Assembly (NCBI GenBank): GCA_029959195.1
Contig: CP114117.1
Coordinates: 1,922,001 to 1,986,000, forward strand
Source of the DNA: Dictyophora rubrovolvata
Lineage: Eukaryota; Basidiomycota; Agaricomycetes; Phallales; Phallaceae
Direction: 5' to 3'
DNA: 64,000 bases
The notes beneath the pieces are model-generated. The model was not told the DNA's origin and did no database searches. It worked only from the letters and a program-made list of their open reading frames with translations. Each line of letters begins with the position of its first letter. The stretch's first letter is position 1. The position numbers and the translations under genes were made by a program. This document shows, one piece after another, positions 11,685 through 22,939 of the stretch.

Positions 11685-13420
11685 ATGTCAGAACAAGAGA
11701 GCAATACCCCTTCGAAGCCCAAAGTTGGATCGTTGAGGGACAGAATCGCAGCGTTCGAAAAATCGGCGCAAAATGATAATACACCAGCGCAAAAACCGCT
11801 GGCACCACGCGCGAAACCGGGTCCTGTTTCGTGGAAACCGTCGTCGTCGTCGTCGTCTCCGAAGGATGAGGGCGACGAACCAAGTAGCGACAAGAAGCAG
11901 GGTGGGATGTCTGCTGAGGATGCTAAGGAAAGCATCGCGGCTGGGGGTGGATTGAAGGCTCGGATGGCAGCGCTGCAAGGTAATATGAATAATGTTGGAG
12001 GTTCTCCGGCAACTCCTCCTCCCCCAGCCCCCAAACCGATGAGAAAGCCATTCGTCCCTCGGCCTCCCACTCCGGATGAGGATGGTGAAGAAGGGTCTGA
12101 AAACAAGGCAAAATCCAAAGAACCGTTAGTCTCTCCGCGTCGTCGATTAGATAACTGGGACCCGCTCGCGGCAACTGTTGCTGCAGTAGGTGCTCGTCAG
12201 AGATCGGCCTCTCCACCAGGCGCCCATGAAGACCATCGTGATGAACACGCTGCTGAATCAAACGTTGAAGGACAAAACCAGGAGCAACCCGAAGAGCAAG
12301 AGCAAGATGAAGAAACGAAAGAGCGTGAGCGTCGTGCTGCGCTCGCTGCAAGAATGGCTCGCCTTGGAGGTGCTCGTATCGGTATGGCACCCCCAATCAT
12401 CCCCAAGAAACCAAAGCCAGCTACTTCTCTTGAAGAGGAGCCCCCGGTTACCAGCAAGGCTAACTTCCCTACGCCTGTGAGAGTGCTCCCCACACCCGAG
12501 GGCCGCGCGACCGAAGACAGAGCACAGACCCCAATCGAAGTTAAAGAAACTGGATCGGATAATTTACGGATCGTCACTGGTTAGTCTAATCAAACCCAAC
12601 ACCGTAAATACGTGTATTTACAAAAAAATTTCTAATAGCTGAGGATGAAGCTACCTCAAGAGCTGCTCCTTTACCTCCAACTTCTCCACTAACTTCTGGA
12701 GGATTGTCCGAAAAGAGAAGCTACAGCTTCCACGAAGAAACTTCATCTTCCCAAACATCTTTAGCCTCCTCTGGTTCTCATCCCAATTCCATACCAATAC
12801 CAGCGATGCCACGCCGAGTTGCGCCTCCTAGAAGTAAACATAGTGCTCGAAGCCTCAAATCAGAACAATCGAGCCATGAACCTGATTCTTCGGAGACCAA
12901 AGTTGCTCAAGATGTAACTAGCGCTGCAGCCGAAGAGAAGCCAGAGCCGGAAACCCCAGACGCTGTCCAAAGTCCACCCATTGCAGAAGATCCCGCAACC
13001 CCACAAAGGGAAGAAGAGCATTATGAAGATCATGAAGAAAGTGACTTGACCGAGCAAGTCAGATCCTCCAGTTACGAAAATGAGATGGCTGAAGAAATTG
13101 AATATAATGTCGACCACGAAGAAAGGAAGGAGGAGGAGGAGGAGGCGGAATTTGAAGAAGAGGAGAAAGCTACAGATGAAGAGAACTTCGCCGAACCCGA
13201 GAAAACTGAGGAAGGGGACGAAGCAGCTGGAGAACAAGCGTCTCAACTATATACCCCTCAGAAAGAAGAAGAGGAAATACCTCCCCCTCCTCCTCCTCCA
13301 CGGCGTCAAGAAGGCTCTCACTCAGTAATAAGCAGTTCTAAAGCAACTGAGTCTTCCTCTCCCACACTGGATGGCAAACATTTTTTTCAAGATACGGCAG
13401 GCGAATTAAACGATTCCTGA
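11685..13420 (+). CDS. Low-complexity actin-patch-type protein, Bbc1/Aim21-like
   Basis: I recognise the style, not a certain orthologue. Seen: SLRDRIAAFEK near residue 17, GGGLKARMAALQG near 88, and ERRAALAARMARLGGARIG near 207. These R-I/M-A-x-hydrophobic repeats resemble those of fungal Bbc1/Aim21, regulators of actin patches during endocytosis. There are proline-rich stretches suited to SH3 binding (PATPPPPAPKP; IPPPPPPPRRQ), a Glu-rich block (about 13110-13210), and many SP/TP sites. One intron (about 12581-12638) joins two exons in frame. There is no SH3 domain, unlike yeast Bbc1 with its N-terminal SH3, so Aim21 may be the closer comparison. No membrane segment or signal peptide. Membership in the actin-patch network is inference from composition and the repeat motif. 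Confidence 0.55.
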
Positions 13421-13630
13421 CTCACGTGAAATATTTAAGAAAGAAAGCCTAAAGCCTGATATTACCTCTTCGTCTCTCCTTTTTTTTTGTTTATTTGGGT
13501 GGCATGTAAATACTTCAGCTTCTTGCTCTCAATCTGAGTGCCCATCGAGTATCTATGTATGTATCTATTGGTTTCCAGTGCCATGAGCTCGTAACGTTAG
13601 CAGGTAGCTGACAAATCTGATCCTTTAACA

Positions 13631-15066
13631 ATGGCAGACGTTCAAGTTACGGTTGATGTCGACATCGACGAACTCGCACAGCGTCTCGCCGCGCGATGGA
13701 TTGATAAATGTGTAAGACGAGGTCGCCATCCTCGTGCGCCTTCTGCAGCCGAGTTAGCGACTGTTGCTGTACTTGTCGCAGCCATTCGCGCAGGTTCTGG
13801 TTCGACGACAGTAACCCGCTATGATACCCACAGTCGAGCAGCAGCTCAACTGATAGCAACCATTGAATCGCTAGATAGACAAATGGATAGGTATGAAAAT
13901 TCCAGACTATTGGCAAGCATTAAATCTCTTCCTGTGGTCGTATTAGACTTATTTCTCACGATAACGTACCTTTAGGACGACGCCTTAGAACATATTCCAC
14001 TTCAAGAATTACATGAGAAGGCTGATGCTCTACAGTCCTCTGGAGAATCTTTACCTTGTTTTGAAGACGCGTTAGCCGAGGTTCTCGTTCGCTGGTTTCG
14101 AGACAGCTTCTTCGTCTGGATTGATCGGAAAACCGAGAAATGTCCTGTTTGCGGGATAAATCCTTTGAAACCAAGTAGTACACCCCCTCCAACCGTCGAA
14201 GAAAAACAAGGTGGTGCTAGTCGTGTGGAAGTCTTTCAATGCGCAGACCCTCAATGTCCAGGAACTTACCGATTCCCAAGATACAAGTACGATGATAATT
14301 TATTACGGACAGGTTATTGTTTTATTGAAGCAATAATCCCTCAGCGACCTTTCAATACTGATGCGTACTCGCGTGGGCCGATGTGGCGAATTTGCCAATG
14401 TTTTTACACTATTCTTACGAGCGATGGGGCTACGTGCTCAATACAGTACGGATACTTACCATTTTCTTATAAACACATATATGCCCACTTCTTCTTTTAG
14501 TTTGGAATAGGGAAGATCATGTTTGGAATGCTGTTAGTGGTTTTCTCATTCCCCTAACATTCTCTTTTGAATCTTCATCACCGTAGTATTACTCTCCGGC
14601 CCAAGAGCGCTGGATTCACCTTGACTCATGCGAAGCGGCACGAAATAAACCTCTTCTATATTCCAAAGGTTGGGGTAAACGAATGAGCTATTGCCTGGCA
14701 TTTTCCTGCGATGGCGCTATGGATGTTTCCAAAGGGTACATACAGAATGAGAAATGGGTTGAAGCATGTTTACTTCGAAATTTGATACCTGAACCCGATT
14801 TATCCAAGGTATGACCATCTTCATTTGAAACTAAGATTCAACTGAGTATTTTGCAGACTTTGAAAGCTATTACAACGAAAAGGCGCATGGGTCGATCCAC
14901 CGAAGCTATAAAAGCTCTGGAGCATGAGGATGCAATGATGGAGAGGTGGTTGATAGCTCCAGATGCTGTTCGGGGAGGTGAAGATCGCCTTGAATCACGG
15001 AAAAGCGGCAATGTAGAATGGAAAGAAAGCAGGGGAGAAGCAGGACCAAATTCCTCTTCGCAATAA
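13631..15066 (+). CDS. PNG1: Cytosolic peptide:N-glycanase (transglutaminase fold)
   Basis: Removes N-glycans from misfolded glycoproteins exported from the ER, working with Rad23 and the proteasome. Seen: zinc-binding CPVCG (about 14142) and CADPQC; intron at 14287-14344, whose removal gives [20 protein letters not shown], the family's hallmark approach to the catalytic Cys; then [18 protein letters not shown]. Two more introns give the catalytic His in REDHVWN and the Asp in [10 protein letters not shown]. All three triad residues are present. The acidic residue usual after HVWN/T appears as Ala in my splicing (WNAYYSP); a different donor there could change this. It lacks PUB and PAW domains, as do yeast homologues. 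The C-terminal tail is charged. The window also holds a PNGase A-type gene at 22940-25483, an unrelated deglycosylating family. Confidence 0.92.
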
Positions 15067-15392
15067 GTCCTCTCATCGCAGTTTCCAGCAGTGCAGTTCC
15101 AGCGACTTCATCCCCATGATTGAACCTGACACGACAGACGTGTTTTTGAATCATTTCTGTATATATTTCATAGTTTCAGTCATACTTCCCTATTTTATTT
15201 ATTTATTCATTCACAATGGAACCGGCTGGGATGGCGTGACGCGTAACTTCGCGTAACTTCAAAACGTTGCTTTAATTGTGTTATCTACTCAATCGGTGTC
15301 AGTTTGAGTTGCGCCTCGAAGACAAGGTATAAATATTTCTTTCAAATCAACTTTGTCCTGAAAGAAAGTATTCACGGGAAGAATGGTTCAGC
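15067..15392. promoter_or_regulatory. Intergenic 326 bp with direct repeat and MCB-like site
   Basis: Contains a T/A-rich run near 15194-15214 (TTTA/TTCA units) and a tandem GCGTAACTTC direct repeat at 15240-15259. The first unit overlaps ACGCGT, the Mlu I cell-cycle box sequence. Function is inference only. This region is upstream of the coiled-coil gene. Confidence 0.4.
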
Positions 15393-16334
15393 ATGAGTCT
15401 CCCATCCCCCAGCGTGATTAACCAGGCTCCTACCACGGTGGTACGCAATTTTGGGCAGGTCAAACTTACCTCAGAAAGCACACGTAATGCCAATGGTGCG
15501 TGTTCCTTCAATATAAAATCTCTCTCGAATTGACCCATGAAATTACGGGAGAAATATCCAACTTAGTAGAGCACCAGACCTTTCATAACACTCGGCCTTC
15601 TACTAATTCAACGACCAACGATCATGATGGGCCGCATATACAACATGTAAACGCCGTGACAGGCCTTGTAAGCTCTGTGATCCAGTAAGCCATTAAACTG
15701 GTCTTAAAATTGAATGAACTCCTCCTAATTATGGTAGAGATATCTCTAGGTACAGTTGACGAAAAGGATTGCAGCTGCATTGCACGATGTCAATCTTAAT
15801 GTTCTCAGGTGTCAGCTTCAGATGTGCGAAAATGAGCGGAAACTAGCAGATACGAAAGCAAAGCTTCAAAAAATTGAAGAATTGGCTGATTCTCTTGGAG
15901 AAACGAGCCCAACAACACTTCCTATCATAGTGAGGAATTTCTTTTGCTTCCTCCACATCAAATCACCTATTCCGACTTAGACTCCCCTTCTAAAGAAGAT
16001 GAGAGCTGAACGCCGTTCCCTCGAAATGAAGGTCGAGCGAGACATAAAAAAACTAACAGAAGCTTGGGAAGAAGCGTTGAATATTTTCCTCCGTGCTATT
16101 TGTGAACAGTTCGATAAAGAAGTGGAAGCCGGAACTGAATTCCTTTATCAAGAAACCCGTGTTTTCTTGGACTCTCTATCTAAAAAGTACACGGTTCCCA
16201 GTCAAAAATTTGCAAGCTCACCTTCTAAACCTTCTAATTCTCTCAGTCGGCGTCCTGATCCTGACGAAACACCTGGGCAGTCTCTGTTCCTAAAAGCATC
16301 GAGAAGAGCTGGCAGGAACAATGGTGGATCATAG
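15393..16334 (+). pseudogene. Coiled-coil protein gene cut at the inversion breakpoint (3' end replaced)
   Basis: Unrecognised protein. Exon 1 starts MSLPSPSVINQAPTTVV at 15393. Introns follow at about 15496-15552, 15669-15758 and 15929-15979 and leave one open frame. The middle is strongly helical and heptad-like (DTKAKLQKIEELADSL; RRSLEMKVERDIKKLTEAW), so a coiled coil is likely. The host sequence ends at 16286; the last 15 codons and stop (FLKASRRAGRNNGGS) are antisense FAN1 sequence inside the left arm. The complement of 36221-36069 continues the frame from 16286 with no gap, adding 50 codons that include a further helical stretch (RMQEQLDRQSEKIKYLLHQ). The present gene therefore looks like a 3'-truncated host gene with an accidental new tail. 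It may still be expressed. Its 3' end overlaps the FAN1 fragment antisense. Confidence 0.6.
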
Positions 16335-17410
16335 GTCGTGCTTGTTTGCATGTGTCAGACTCTGAAAACAGATTGACCATGAGAGTGATATAAGTGTACC
16401 TTCGAAAAAAAATGATGTTCAATCGATCGAGAATTTCTAATAGTTCGCTCCGTAACCTAACACAGCGGCCTGCTTCGTGAAATTTAATACCCTCAGGAAT
16501 CATGATTATCATACCTGTCTCCTTTAGTATCTGCCTTCTAAAGTATAACTGAGACAGCGACTCCTTTCTAGTACCTAAACAATATTGAGACTTGCTACGA
16601 AAAAATGCCGTCACAGTTGTTTGGTGATTGCAGTGTGAAATGATCTTCGGGATTATGATATCACGCTACGTAGAATATATTTAATCCATTATATATGACA
16701 AGGATGCTTATTTTCTCAAACTCTCACTGTTTGTCTTGGAAATATTATCCTCATTTCCTTTCCCATTCTTTTCAATCGTTCCAAAGAAAGAGAATGTAGC
16801 AAGTCAGATAAGCTAGCAGCATTTTCATCTTCGGCGAATGTGTAAGGCGGTCCATATGTACCTAGTAAACTGTTACCATAAAATAAATCGTGACGATCGA
16901 AGAAACATTACGTGAATCCTCCTCAGTCACAGTGAGGTCAATGAAGTTGGACGCGGATTCCCCTGGAATCGCGGATGGGCCGCAAAGTTGGTCAACCAGA
17001 CACGAAATTTTTTCTTTATCGCCTAGCTCTTTTCCATAGCTTTTTTCCAGAGAAGCCACTGTGTGCCATTTTTGCCGTTTACGCAAAGATAGCCGGATAA
17101 GAAGATAACGGGTAGTATCTGCAACCTGCTTTCAATTTGGATGAACGAGCTCTACAAAAAAGTTGCAAACTTGGAAGTGAGTGCAGGGCCTGCAGGTAAT
17201 TCAACTCTTGTTCGGTGAATAGATAGTTTTCTTTTTCCAAAACGATTGAATAGATATCTACGAAATTGGGTAAAAATATGGCACGCGTATTCACCAGAAT
17301 TCACCAGAAGACTTACGATCAAAGAGCTTGACATACAATGAATCAAGACGTTCCGTATATTCCTCCACTCTGCCCAGTTCTTGGTTTAGGCGCAGCGAGA
17401 GGTTCTCCAT
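16243..17410 (-). pseudogene. 5' fragment of FAN1 in the left arm
   Basis: Copy of the first 1.1 kb of the FAN1 gene at 38026. The start codon corresponds (17410) and the same introns can be read, giving LPNTTRYLLIRLSLRKRQK and SYGKELGDKEK. Arm homology stops at 16287. The frame runs 15 codons more into the neighbouring coiled-coil gene's antisense strand and stops at 16243. The nuclease half, including the VRR-NUC domain, is missing, so no FAN1 activity is possible. Two differences from the intact copy were seen here: 16324/39112 (synonymous) and 16670/38766 (intron). Transcription through it would be antisense to the 3' end of the coiled-coil gene over about 90 bp. Confidence 0.85.
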
Positions 17411-19214
17411 CTAACTCCACCCGCAAAGAATGGCTGCAAGAATGTTGTTATTACTATCAAAACCGTGTCTCAGTTTGGGTTCGCGTTCTGTAACGTCAGT
17501 GTCACAATCGGTCTATAAATACATTACAAGATAAAATATTACAAGACAAGATATACACAACTGAAAATAGGATCTACAGCCTTCGTCTTAAACTTTCATT
17601 ATCCCTCTTCAGCTGAACATTCTCTTCCGCAAGTGCTTTCAAATCGCGTGCGTGCTGGTCCATTAATAACCTTAGTTCACTCTGATGGACGGAGTAGAAC
17701 CCAGTCAGCAAGGAAACTTGAATCTCGGGCTGTGGTGGAATCATACCTTCCATGCTCGTCCCATTCTAAGGACGTCTAAATGCAATCCTTTTATATCTTC
17801 TCGCAATTCACTTCGACACTCGTTCAATGTTTCCATTAAAAGTGTATGCATTGATGTTTTGGAGAGACCGGCTTGACAAGATTCAGGTTGTATGTCTAAT
17901 GTAGGTTCTTCACCTGAGACTTCGGCGTCAGACAACGATTCCGTCAAGGCGTTTGGCTGTTTGGAGCGTGTACCCGTTTCAGCGACCATCCATCCCACTT
18001 GCTTCTCTTTCTTCTCAGTGGTCGAGATCCCCCATGCCTGCGTCGATCGGGATGCGTTATTTTTCGACTTATCTGGCTCAGAAGACACTACTTGATTATC
18101 ACTCGAGCCGGCAACAGACGTCGACTGATGCACATCGTGTGTCTTCAATGAATCAGATGGTTCCTTTATTTGTTGTTGTAAGTCGGGACTGCTTGATTTA
18201 CTGTCAGCTTTGCCGACTATCCTGGAGTTTATTGGTTCAATTCGGTAACGAGGCTTAGTTGCCAAAGTAATATTTGAAAGTGTTGTTCTGGTCTGAATGA
18301 TGGGACGTGAATTTGCCTGACTTCGTAGGACCGAGGTTGCGTCATTCTCGATGCTGGACATCCGAAGATGAGTCGGCTTAGACAGCTCCTTTATATGAAC
18401 ATTAACCTCAGCTACAGAAACGAATCAAATCTTATTATAGAGCGAATAAATGATGTAGAACTAACGTGGACACCTGAAAGGCATATCCGGCGTACCGTCT
18501 GATTCACCTGTCCTCAGGGCCGCGGAGAGAGTTGGAGAAGCGATTCTAGTCGAGTTTATTTTACTTGTCTGCGAACCGAATTCCACAGGACTCCTAGAAC
18601 CACTGTGCCGAGTAGAAAGTGTTGTATTTTTAAGTTCGACTAAGGGATGGCTCAATTTTGAAGCTGTTAATGATGTAGTATTTGGTTCGACTGGATGCCT
18701 TGTTTGTTTGATACGACGCTTTTGTCTGTGAGTATACTAAGAATATGTCTTTTAGAATGTTTATACTTTACCTGAATAGCAAGCGCAACGACGCGTTCTT
18801 CACCTCCATTGTCGTCTAGAGCAATCATCTGATCGTCTTCTTCAGCAGAACGCCATCCTTTCACGATGATTTTTCCGGACCCTGTCCCAAGAGCAATCGC
18901 AGTGCCATCTGAGGTAAAGTCCATTGCGGTGATGGGTGTATTCACACCGAGAACCTTTAACAATCTAAGGAAAGTGAATCATCCAACTTTTTGGCGAAAT
19001 AGACTATCACTTACGATCGATCTTTTTCCAGGTCGACGAGAGCAACTTGTCCGGAGCTAAAGGCCACCGCCAACAGAGGTTTACTGAATGGACTCGACAC
19101 TATAGCAACAATAAACGAGTTCACAGGTATTTCAGAAAATTTGATTGTTTTGATCGGATTAGAAGGGCGGGTAACATCGTAAATGGCAAATACCCTCCCA
19201 CAGCCAACGAGCAC
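16287..19214. repeat. Left arm of a 2928-bp inverted duplication
   Basis: Pairs with 36222-39149 in inverse orientation (left position = 55436 minus right position). Both arms are exactly 2928 bp. Differences seen: 16324, 16670, 18103, 18474 and 19011, all transitions, no indel, so about 99.8% identity. Homology ends sharply at both sides, though 9 of the 11 bases at 16280-16290 also match across the FAN1-side edge, which may be breakpoint microhomology. The arm covers the 5' part of FAN1, the 163-bp NEDD1-FAN1 gap and the 3' part of NEDD1. Confidence 0.95.
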
Positions 19215-19751
19215 CCGCGTGCGGTTGTGCGAGTGGAATGCACATACTAGTCTTTTCGCATTGCTAGTCGTTATCGGAAACCCTTTCAAAAGGGTCAACG
19301 AATTGTGATTCAAGTTATGAATGCATAGGGTCCCCGAAAGAGATGCGGAAGCAAGTAATGATCCGTCATTTGACAGAGAGAGGGAAACAATTGGACTCGA
19401 ATGGCCAATCAACGTGTTCGATACCTTGGGCTTCGTACCAAGCGAGAGAAGGTGGACACTTGGGCCTTGAGCAAAAATGACTGTGGATGTATCTCGGCAA
19501 AGCAGAATGGGCTGAAGGGTCTGCCCTTGAGGCGTAACGTATATCACCGTGTTCTCAGAGGATGGAGAAGAAGACAGGAAGGAATAAATTGTATCAACGG
19601 ATGCAATAAAAAAGGTAGAATTGTCAGGAGACCAAGCGATGGCTCGAGGTTTACTGTCCAAACGAATCCTTTTCAAGCCAAGTGTTGTTCGTTTGAAGGC
19701 AACATTGTCTGCGATGAAAAGCGCGGCATTTGATATTGCTAGTAAAGACAT
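17574..19751 (-). CDS. NEDD1/GCP-WD-like gamma-tubulin recruitment protein, complete copy
   Basis: NEDD1 proteins tie the gamma-tubulin ring complex to spindle poles and spindle microtubules: an N-terminal WD40 propeller and a C-terminal helical part that binds the complex. Seen: exon 1 (19751 to about 19013) codes WD40 blades (PRAIAWSPDNSTFFIASVD; SPIVSLSLSNDGSLLASAS; PLLAVAFSSGQVALVD), and exon 2 a further blade (TAMDFTSDGTAIALGTGSG). An S/T-rich linker follows. The C-terminus is helical: ETLNECRSELREDIKGLHLD, then after an intron SELRLLMDQHARDLKALAEE, ending with a heptad run to the stop at 17574. This C-terminal pattern (R-x3-HxDI-x-LH, then LL, then E-IE-L-EN-LR) is the NEDD1 signature. 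About 530 residues. Bases 17574-19214 lie in the duplicated arm; the first 537 bases of coding sequence are unique, so this is the only complete copy. Orthology is moderately firm; the blades are weak. Confidence 0.72.
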
Positions 19752-20101
19752 GAGCTTTTGAGGTGCGCACAGGAAAAAAATATACGCTGTGAACTGCGTA
19801 TAAAGAGATATTTCGTTCTTGGACGTTTTCTATATAGACTTCCTAGCTGTGGTGCAGGCGACGGGAATTGCTGAAGTTGACTTTGAAGTTTGAACGCGAC
19901 GCGCCAATCGACACGTGACTCGCGTCACAGGGAAAGGCCAAGAGAGGAATAACTCATTATTATACAGTCGAAAAGGGAATTAATGTGGTATATTGACTGA
20001 ATTTAAAAAGGAACAAGTCCGAGTACATCAAGAAAATTATCATTCCTGTTACGATACCACGAAAGACGATATGGGAAAGAAATTCAGTAGGGGGGTATTT
20101 T
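19752..20101. promoter_or_regulatory. Intergenic 350 bp: NEDD1 promoter and septin 3' end
   Basis: Contains a CACGTG E-box-like palindrome within a CG-rich stretch (about 19893-19928, including GACGCG and ACTCGCGT, loosely like cell-cycle boxes). No gene seen. Confidence 0.35.
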
Positions 20102-21435
20102 TTAGGCAGGAGGCACAGTAGGACGGGATGCGGAAGCATCCTTAAGAGCCAAAAGTTGCTGAGAGCGGAATGCTTCGTAATGAATTTGCGCGGTCGTTTC
20201 TATAAGATCTTGCAAGTGCGTCCTAAAGCAGCGTTAAAAGAATCACGGGATTATGCAAGTATTGCAGACCTAGTCAAGAAGTTTCTCAAATAAACAAATT
20301 CGCAGTGACTTTCATCTTCAACATTGATAACACCCCAACGAGTTTTTCGGCCGCGAACTGGCTTGCCGTCAATAGTCACATTCCTATCAGAACCAACAAC
20401 CGCAAAGGGAATCAATCTCTGGATAATCTGTAAGAAAGAGATAAAAGCAGGGAAGGGAAAAGAAACACCGACTCTGATTTGGTCATTTAGCTGCAGTTCC
20501 TCCTCATCCAACTCGTCGGTATCAAATGGATATAATCCAATATGTTGGTAGACAAGTTCAGCGCGGATCTTGAGTACTCAATTTCAGGTGGAGAGTCAAT
20601 TCAGTCAACAGGCCTGCAAACTGACCTTTTGTTTAAAGGCTTCTCTTTCCTCCAAGGTTAAGGAATCTGCTTTAGCAATCACGGGAACAACATTAACGAC
20701 CTCGGAAAGTTTTTTCATCACGATGATATCAATAGGGCGAAGGGAATGACCAGTAGGATTGATGAAATGTACAGCACAATGGATGCGAGTATCTTGAATA
20801 TACCGGTCCCGTTTCGCGGTTAACTCTTTGCGAAGATACGCGCTATGTTGGTCCTATAGCCGGGTAATTAATGTATGATTTGTCAAGTCAGAATAGAGCA
20901 TACTTTAATATATTTGATAATAGGATCCCAGCTAAAGAGCATGCTATCATTCATTTGATCATTTTTTGCGTGATGGTAACCTACCAATCTTCATTATTTA
21001 CTTGATCACCGTATCCGGGGGTATCGACAATGTTTAGCCTTAGTCTAACACCATTTTCGACTATGACTGAGCGTGGTGTCAGAAAACGCAAGCGAGAGTA
21101 CCATTTCTCTCTGAGAGAAACTTTACCATGAGACACTGCCTGGATGTCCGTAGTTTTCCTGGCTGGTTCGTCTGCTTCTAGACGACCTTTAGAATCAATT
21201 AAATGAGAGGCAAAGATAGTATTAATGAGAGTAGATTTTCCAAGGCCAGTTTGTCCTGTAAAGTCACCTCGATCACAAATAGCTCTTGTAGACTTTAGAC
21301 AGTGAGACACAGACCTACGACGATAACATTGAATTGGAAACCGCGCTTGAGAAGTTTGTGCTCTATTTGACGAGTAATAGAGTCAAACCCAACATAAGAC
21401 GAGGCACGAATTTCCTCAACAGCAGGAGTAGCCAT
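20102..21435 (-). CDS. Septin, Cdc10 type (copy 1)
   Basis: Septins are GTP-binding proteins that polymerise at septa, bud necks and hyphal tips. Seen in order: [20 protein letters not shown] leader and polybasic patch; P-loop [33 protein letters not shown] (G3); [49 protein letters not shown] (G4, AKAD); [56 protein letters not shown]. The end is short with no long coiled coil, which fits Cdc10 rather than Cdc3, Cdc11 or Cdc12. About eight introns; the start at 21435 begins MATPAVEEIRASS. A close paralogue with the same architecture lies at 50757-52140 on the same strand. Confidence 0.9.
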
Positions 21436-21598
21436 GGCAAACGAATGGGGGGGATAAGAAGAAGTGAGGATTTTTTAGGCTCTGGAAGCGTGACCGTCGC
21501 TTGATGTAACAGCCCGTCAGCCTCATTTGCCTACACACGCCCATACTCTTGGCGCCTAAATTCAACCTTCCCTTCTCTTCTGATCACTGAGGGCACAT

Positions 21599-22574
21599 AT
21601 GAATCGCCCTGTACAGTTCACCAAACCCAGCCTCAAACCCAAAACACACCATGGTTATTCAGTTGTCTTGTTTATTCTCGGCACTCTGTTACCACCATTA
21701 GGTATGGTGTATCCAGCCGTTTCTTCGTACTATAAATGACTGTGCATTACAGCGGTGGCCGCTCGCTTTGGGTTCGGTAAAGATTTCTTTATTAATCTCG
21801 TTTTAACAATTTGTGGCTACTTTCCAGGTAATCTCTCTCGTATATCATTTGCACACATGCTGACACGCATTGCTAGGCCACGGCCATAATTTCTACGTTC
21901 AGGTATAGAATGATCCTTCGATTCCCGTCATCTTGTCACCTGATGATATTGATTTAACGCAGAATATTCGTAACAATAAGAATCATCAGCGCACACCTAA
22001 ATGGGCAATTCGATACGGCTTGATCGACACAAGTGAGATAGAACGGAAGCAACGCAAGTCGCAATGGGCCAATCGATATAACGACAGATTGCCTCACTCT
22101 ACCCTGGAAGATCGTGAGGTAGAAGAGGGACAAAATCCGTCACGTTCTGTCGACTCGATCAATAGCGACACACAACGCCCTTCTGATCGCGCAGCCGGTT
22201 TATGGAATGAGACAGATGAGTCGTACTACGGGCGAGATGGCTCATCATCGAGCCTACAAAACGGCAGCTCCAAAGGCCGTTGGCACTATCCTACTAATTT
22301 CGATAATATGGACCCTCTGACTCTTCAGGATTCCGGCAAAGCGAAAAAGGATCGCTGGACCCGTACGGAGGACGCCAGAAGAGGGATCGGTCTCGAAGAT
22401 TCAGGGCGGCGAAAGAAGAAGAAGAAAAAGACCAGAGCCGTCGACAATAATTCTGATTTCATTAATAACAATCGCCAGAGTTTGGACTCATTTGGCCAAG
22501 CCGATGCTAGTCCCGGACAGCCCAATACCTCTACACAAGGAGAGGTCGGGGGCGAATTCGATCACGAGTTTTAA
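21599..22574 (+). CDS. Pmp3/UPF0057 small-membrane-protein domain with long basic tail
   Basis: Seen: MNRPVQFTKPSLKPKTHHGY leader, then two hydrophobic stretches split by introns (SVVLFILGTLLPPLAVAARF; GKDFFINLVLTICGYFPGH) followed by GHNFYVQN. This LPPLAV, then G-DFxINLxLTxxGYxPGHxHxxYV, is the UPF0057/Pmp3 signature, a plasma-membrane proteolipid linked to salt and cation tolerance. Canonical Pmp3 is about 55 residues. Here about 220 polar residues follow (IRNNKNHQRTPKWAIRYGL and a RRKKKKKKTR-type basic run at about 22408-22437), as in many filamentous-fungal members. The tail is predicted cytosolic and disordered; its role is unknown. Start at 21599 gives the only good leader; introns at about 21702-21751 and 21828-21875, and a third near 21903-21960. 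Confidence 0.8.
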
Positions 22575-22939
22575 TTTGCCTTTGTAAAGCGTTTATTAAC
22601 CTATTGTGTTATTTAGGAAAGTAACTATGATATTATATCTATTATATTCAATACCTTTGGACTATGGTGTCATTGTAGTTTGCGTCTGCCAACCAATTCC
22701 CACGGCGAACCGTCACATGCTTCTGGTTCTATACGACTGTGAAACTCTTATGAGATGGGTTTCTTTTATTCGATGATAAACCATATTCGATGCATCGACA
22801 AACAATGCCAGCGCATGCAGTTCGCCTATGCGTCCGCTTCTTTGACTAATAACTCAGCTGAAATGAGATGACGCTTGAGAACGTTGTAGTTTGGGTTATA
22901 TAAAAGACTTAGCAGATCGGTTCAATTAGTTCCCCAATC
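22575..22939. other. Intergenic 365 bp
   Basis: 3' region of the Pmp3-type gene and promoter of the PNGase A gene. TATATAAAA at about 22896-22904 lies 36-44 bp upstream of the next start codon and may be its TATA box. No other feature seen. Confidence 0.45.

Noticed and set aside
11660-12118. Long minus-strand frame opposite the Bbc1/Aim21-like gene
   Set aside because: It is the mirror of a low-complexity Ser/Pro coding region; no domain and no splice logic.
12860-13246. Phe/Leu-rich minus-strand frame resembling a membrane protein
   Set aside because: Complement of a Glu/Lys-rich stretch of the Bbc1/Aim21-like gene; GAA/GAG codons read as TTC/CTC.
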